A stretch of 27,638 nucleotides of DNA, taken from positions 1 through 27,638 of the forward strand of contig CAZCHH010000046.1 in the NCBI GenBank assembly GCA_964498585.1. The letters are read 5' to 3'. Every line of letters begins with the position of its first letter. Positions within the stretch are counted from its first letter, which is position 1. This stretch comes from JAAYJM01 sp964498585 (GTDB lineage Bacteria > Bacteroidota > Ignavibacteria > Kapaibacteriales > UBA2268). The position numbers and the translations under genes were made by a program. This document shows positions 23,829 to 27,638 of this stretch, piece after piece. A model generated the notes under the pieces. It did no database searches. It had not been told where the DNA came from and saw only the letters and a program-made list of their open reading frames with translations.

Positions 23829-26800
23829 TTAATATTTACCAAAGTGGTCATCGTCTAAATTGATAATGTCCTCAGGTCTTTTGCTTTCAAAACGTTTTAC
23901 ATCAGGCAAAGCATTTGTACGCATATTTCGCCCGGTAATCATATTATTAGTAAAAGCAGAATTTACATTTGAAGAATAATTATCATAATAAATATTTCTA
24001 AGCTTAAAACGAGCAATCATTTGCTTTAACTGATTAGCTTGACCAGAAAGCTCTTCTGCCGCAGAAGCGCTTTCTTCAGCACTTGCAGTATTAGTTTGAG
24101 TTACCCTGTCTATTTGAGCTAATCCTTCATTTATTTGAGCAATTCCTTCGGCTTGTTCATTAGAAGAAGTAGTAATTTCAGAAACAATATCAGCGGCTTT
24201 TATAGAATTGTTCATAATTTCAAGAAGCACATTGCTAGTTTTTATTGCGAGGTCAGACCCTTTTTCGACTGTTTTAATACTGTTTTCAATCATTTCAGAA
24301 GTTTCTTTAGCAGCGGTTGCACTTCGGGCAGCTAGGTTACGGACTTCTTCAGCAACTACAGCGAATCCTTTGCCATATTTACCTGCTCTGGCAGCTTCTA
24401 CAGCTGCATTCAATGCAAGTAAATTAGTTTGAAATGCAATTTCGTCTATTACTTTAATGATTTTTGATATATTTTTACTTGACTCATTGATTTCTACCAT
24501 TGCATTATTGAGTTGATTCATTTCAGTATTGCCTTTTTCAGCAGATTTACGGGCATCTAAAGTTAAATCATTCGCAAGTTTTGAATTTTCAGCATTGATT
24601 TTTGTTTGAGAACCAATTTGAGCCATCGAACTTGTAATTTCTTCAAGTGAGGCAGCTTGCTCGGTAGCACCTTGCGACAGTGCTGTACTTGAATCAGCAA
24701 CCTGTATAGCCCCGCGATTAACTTCTTCTACTGTATTTCTAACCTGAATTAATATTTCATTAATAGATTCAATAGTTTCATTTACTGCATTTTTTAGTGC
24801 TAAACTATCGCCTCTATATTCTTTATTAATACTCTTTGTTAAATCACCGTCGGCAATTGACTGCATCACTGTTATAGTTTCTCTGAATGGCATTAAATCT
24901 ATAGTAGTATTTAAAGCATTTTTAATAATTGCATGGTCGCCTTTATAATCGCCCTTAACTTTAACAGAAAGATTACCATCAGACATTAGTTTAAGGACTT
25001 CTACTGTTTCATTGATTGGATTAAGAACGGCATCTAAAGTATTGTTCACACCTTCAATAATTCTTTTATAATCGCCCTGATGCTTTGAAACATCTGCTCT
25101 GTTACTTAATTTCCCTTCTACTGCGGTTTCTACAAGATTTAATGATTCAGTTATTAATAAGTTAATTGCATCTATACAAGTATTTAAACTATTTTTTATT
25201 TCAATAAAATCACCTTTATATTCTTGACTTATCATTTCCGGTAAATTTCCTTTGGATAAAGCATCTATGTATTTAGCAGTAACATTCAAAGGAGCAATAA
25301 ATGCTTCAATTATCATATTAATACTACTAACAAGTTCTTTCCAATCGCCCTGGAATAATTCTACCTGTCCTCTGTCATTCAAATTACCATTTTTGATGCT
25401 TATACCAACTCGCTCAACTTGATTAATAATTAGGGCTACATTATTGATTAGCTGGTTTAAGTTGTTTTTTATTTCGTTGAAATCGCCTTTATAATCACCT
25501 GTAATCGAATCAGGGATATCGCCTCTGCTTATTCTTTCTACATAATTAGCAGCCATTTTAAGAGGTTTAGTAATATTATCCAATACATCATTAATGCCAC
25601 CAACAATTTTGCCATAAATTCCGAAATGCAAAGAAGCATCGACACGTTTTTCAAGCTGTCCTTCAAAACTTGCAATGCAAAGTGAACGAACGTCTTCTTT
25701 CATAGCATTTAAAGCGTTAATACTTAGATTTATATTAGTTTTTATTTCGTTGAAATCGCCCTTATAATCATCAGTAATCGGTTCAGGTATATCTCCTTTC
25801 CCAATTCTGTCGATATATTCAGCAGCCACATTAAGAGGGCCGATAACAGCATCAAGGGTAGCATTGAAACCATTTATAATTTCTTTGAATTCGCCTTCAT
25901 AAGCTGAAGAATTAGCTCTTTTGTCTAATTTCCCTTCGATTGCAGCATAAGCAACACTATTCATTTCTCTAACCAAGCTCTTAATAGAATCAGCCATTCG
26001 TTTCATTGAAGAAAGCAGTAAACCAGTTTCATCTTTAGAGTTAGTTTCTAAATCTACTTCCATATTGCCATTTGCTATGCTTTCAGCAGCATTAACTCCT
26101 TTCTTTAAAGATTTTAATATTCCTCTGACTATAAATAACAATGTTAAAATTACTACAACTAAAGCAATTATTACTGCTATTACTATAATATTTCTTATAT
26201 TATTCAAAATTGAGTTGTAGTCATCATTATACCATCCAACAGAGATATAGCTATCAATCGATTTAATGTATCTAAAAAGCTGGGTTTTCTCCCTACCTTC
26301 CCAGTTGTAAACTACTTTTCCATCTTTCTTTTCCTTAATTTCTTTAAAGAAATCTTCATTAGCTACTGATGTCCCGACAGAATTAGGATGAGCAGTTAAG
26401 ATTCCTGTATTATCAACTATATAAGGATATCCAGACCCAAAATATTTTTTATCTTTAAAATAATTAGTAAGTTCACTATAATTTATTTCAGGTTGTCCGG
26501 TAAATATAGCGCCTTTAATTTCTCCATTAATTCTTATCGGTTCGTAAGCGGCAATAAACCAAGCATTAACGACCCAAGCACGACCAATATAGGTTTCTCC
26601 TTTTTCAAGTGACTGTGCAACAGGACTATCATAACCAATTATTGTGCCTATTGCACGCTTACCTTCATCTGTTTTAACGTTAGTGCTAATCCTTAAATAG
26701 CCCTGAGGAGTCTTTTGAAATATTGTAGATGCTGTAAGTCCCATACTTTTAATATTATCGACTATTTCGTTATCTTCCTGAATCTGTTTGCCATTAATTA

Positions 26801-27095
26801 ACCATTTATTGACAATGTAGTTCCCAATATTTACCTGTTCGGTAGTTTCTGTTATGTTACCCAATGACTTAAGATAGTTACTTGCTATTTTAATAGCAAA
26901 AACCTCTGCCTTCTTTCTCGATTCGATTTCTAAATCAATCATTTTTGAGTAGTTGTCCAAATATTCGCCGACTGCCTCCTGATAACTTTTATCAATATTG
27001 GTTTTCAGTATGCTATAAATGTAAATTCCAAAAATTATAAAAACTAAAACTACTACTCCACCCACATAAGCATATAATTTTGTACCTATTTTCAT
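23829..27095 (-). CDS. Methyl-accepting chemotaxis protein with poly-HAMP array
   Basis: This is a 1088-residue chemoreceptor. TM1 is at about 9-30 and a large extracytoplasmic Cache-type sensor domain at 33-300 (including YPYIVDNTGILTAHP). TM2 is at 303-323. From 324 to about 784 there are roughly ten consecutive HAMP-like units of about 45 residues. Units alternate between a type with EGKL..R and a type with GDI..DYKGDFNEIK; the DYKGD signature recurs near 443, 534, 625, 716 and (as EYRGD) 759. The signalling domain (about 790-1030) contains the hairpin tip EIAFQTNLLALNAAVEAARA, which contacts CheA/CheW. The tail past 1031 is polar and has no CheR-binding pentapeptide. It probably signals to the chemotaxis kinase, though no che genes are in the window. 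A perfect Shine-Dalgarno site and a candidate promoter lie upstream. Confidence 0.95.
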   Translation of the reverse strand: MKIGTKLYAYVGGVVVLVFIIFGIYIYSILKTNIDKSYQEAVGEYLDNYSKMIDLEIESRKKAEVFAIKIASNYLKSLGNITETTEQVNIGNYIVNKWLINGKQIQEDNEIVDNIKSMGLTASTIFQKTPQGYLRISTNVKTDEGKRAIGTIIGYDSPVAQSLEKGETYIGRAWVVNAWFIAAYEPIRINGEIKGAIFTGQPEINYSELTNYFKDKKYFGSGYPYIVDNTGILTAHPNSVGTSVANEDFFKEIKEKKDGKVVYNWEGREKTQLFRYIKSIDSYISVGWYNDDYNSILNNIRNIIVIAVIIALVVVILTLLFIVRGILKSLKKGVNAAESIANGNMEVDLETNSKDETGLLLSSMKRMADSIKSLVREMNSVAYAAIEGKLDKRANSSAYEGEFKEIINGFNATLDAVIGPLNVAAEYIDRIGKGDIPEPITDDYKGDFNEIKTNINLSINALNAMKEDVRSLCIASFEGQLEKRVDASLHFGIYGKIVGGINDVLDNITKPLKMAANYVERISRGDIPDSITGDYKGDFNEIKNNLNQLINNVALIINQVERVGISIKNGNLNDRGQVELFQGDWKELVSSINMIIEAFIAPLNVTAKYIDALSKGNLPEMISQEYKGDFIEIKNSLNTCIDAINLLITESLNLVETAVEGKLSNRADVSKHQGDYKRIIEGVNNTLDAVLNPINETVEVLKLMSDGNLSVKVKGDYKGDHAIIKNALNTTIDLMPFRETITVMQSIADGDLTKSINKEYRGDSLALKNAVNETIESINEILIQVRNTVEEVNRGAIQVADSSTALSQGATEQAASLEEITSSMAQIGSQTKINAENSKLANDLTLDARKSAEKGNTEMNQLNNAMVEINESSKNISKIIKVIDEIAFQTNLLALNAAVEAARAGKYGKGFAVVAEEVRNLAARSATAAKETSEMIENSIKTVEKGSDLAIKTSNVLLEIMNNSIKAADIVSEITTSSNEQAEGIAQINEGLAQIDRVTQTNTASAEESASAAEELSGQANQLKQMIARFKLRNIYYDNYSSNVNSAFTNNMITGRNMRTNALPDVKRFESKRPEDIINLDDDHFGKY

Positions 27096-27103
27096 TGAAT
27101 CAA

Positions 27104-27112
27104 ACCTCCTTT
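27104..27112 (-). promoter_or_regulatory. Strong Shine-Dalgarno sequence of the chemoreceptor gene
   Basis: The minus strand reads AAAGGAGGT here, with the GGAGG core 9 nt before the ATG at 27095. It fixes the start and matches the site in front of the giant T9SS gene. Confidence 0.8.
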
Positions 27113-27193
27113 AAATATACTATTAATTTTTTTTTCATTCTTTTTTTTAATATTTATTAATCATTTAATAAAATGAAACTTAACAATTATATT

Positions 27194-27223
27194 AAAATAT
27201 AAATAAATTATGATAATTTCAAA
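27194..27223 (-). promoter_or_regulatory. Candidate promoter of the chemoreceptor gene
   Basis: On the minus strand TTTG (27220-27223) is followed after 18 nt by TATATTTT (27194-27201), close to the Bacteroidota consensus TTTG-N19-TAnnTTTG. The predicted leader is about 90-95 nt. Confidence 0.4.
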
Positions 27224-27236
27224 ATATTTTATTTTT

Positions 27237-27638
27237 GGAGAGTTCTGATAAAGCCAGTGCTTTATCGTGAGATTACCAATGACATCATAGTTTGTCGGTC
27301 ATTCTGAACGAAGTGAAGAATCCAGAGAATAGTGGTTTAAAGAAATTTTTCTGGATTCTTCGCTGCGCTCAGAATGACTGTGTTAATTGATGTCATTCTC
27401 TATTTAAATAAAAGTCTTCCTTTATTAAGGGGTTACCAATGACATCTTCGGTCATTCTGAACGAAGTGAAGAATCCAGAGAATAGTGGTTAAAAGAAGTT
27501 TTTCTGGATTCTTTGCTGCGCTCAGAATGACTGTGTTAAGTGATGTCTTCTCAATTTTAAATAAAGGTCTTCCTTTATCACGGGGTTACCAATGACATCA
27601 TAGTTTGTCGGTCATTCTGAACGAAGTGAAGAATCCAG
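27237..27638. repeat. Tandem array of palindromic A and B units, running off the window
   Basis: Upstream of the chemoreceptor, A hairpins (27298-27378, 27451-27531 and 27611 onward) alternate with B units (27237-27285 truncated, 27390-27445 and 27543-27598). The repeat period is 153-160 bp. Each A unit has 28-bp arms (left arm begins gtcattctgaacgaagtgaa) with 25 of 28 Watson-Crick pairs. The third copy is cut by the window end. There is no coding frame. Confidence 0.85.

Noticed and set aside
24135..24432. Plus-strand frames opposite the chemoreceptor signalling domain
   Set aside because: They lie antisense to the highly conserved MCP hairpin region, have no ribosome-binding sites and match no family. 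They are codon-structure shadows.
27237..27638. Possible CRISPR array
   Set aside because: The repeat unit is 153-160 bp, is palindromic throughout, and has no variable spacers of uniform length. No cas genes are present.
1..27638. tRNA, rRNA or riboswitch genes
   Set aside because: I looked through the intergenic regions for tRNA-like T-arm (GGTTCRA) and cloverleaf patterns and for GC-richer structured blocks. Only the palindromic repeats and terminators described were found. A covariance-model search could still find something missed.

Overview
The window is AT-rich DNA from a member of the Bacteroidota/FCB group, most likely near the Ignavibacteria/Kapabacteria. This placement is an inference. 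It rests on a type IX secretion (T9SS) C-terminal sorting domain on a giant secreted protein, a second T9SS/lamin-tail gene remnant, Bacteroidota-type promoter matches (TTTG-N18/19-TAnnTnTn), and intergenic palindromes of the kind that give spurious 'CHSERSEESRK' reading frames. A 10-N assembly gap lies at 7024-7033, so this is a draft scaffold.

Layout. Positions 1-420 hold mosaic repeats. Positions 421-2707 (minus) are a tight three-gene operon: a J-domain protein, a membrane-anchored rhodanese and a sigma-54 activator without a receiver domain. Positions 3308-6778 (minus) are dnaE, with its own candidate promoter. Positions 6869-7548 are a decayed strip: a RelE-like fragment broken by the gap, then a frameshifted and internally deleted remnant that resembles a type II restriction endonuclease. 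Positions 7586-12284 (minus) hold housekeeping genes: an AI-2E/PerM family membrane protein, dapB, purF, a decayed lamin-tail/T9SS gene and free methionine-(R)-sulfoxide reductase. Positions 12285-13113 hold palindromic repeats and the promoter region of the next gene.

Positions 13114-20448 (plus) encode a 2444-residue secreted protein. It has a signal peptide, an N-terminal domain, an SBBP beta-propeller, four pairs of FN3-like domains alternating with three copies of an unnamed ~185-residue module, two 'GWN' domains and a T9SS tail. It ends in a perfect intrinsic terminator. A repeat-rich gap and an MBL-fold hydrolase (20973-21821, plus) follow. Positions 21922-27095 (minus) carry a signalling cluster: a chemoreceptor with about ten tandem HAMP units, a terminator, an NtrC-type response regulator, and a small secreted protein with a DxDxDG calcium-binding-like motif. 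The window ends inside a tandem array of ~153-160 bp palindromic units.

Two gene groups look functionally linked by spacing: J-domain/rhodanese/sigma-54 activator, and response regulator/small secreted protein. The chemoreceptor is separated from the regulator by a strong terminator, so their link is only positional. I did not find a clear-cut new defence or mobile system. The best leads are the alternating module architecture of the giant T9SS protein, the poly-HAMP chemoreceptor with its orphan regulator and secreted partner, and the composite palindromic repeat families.
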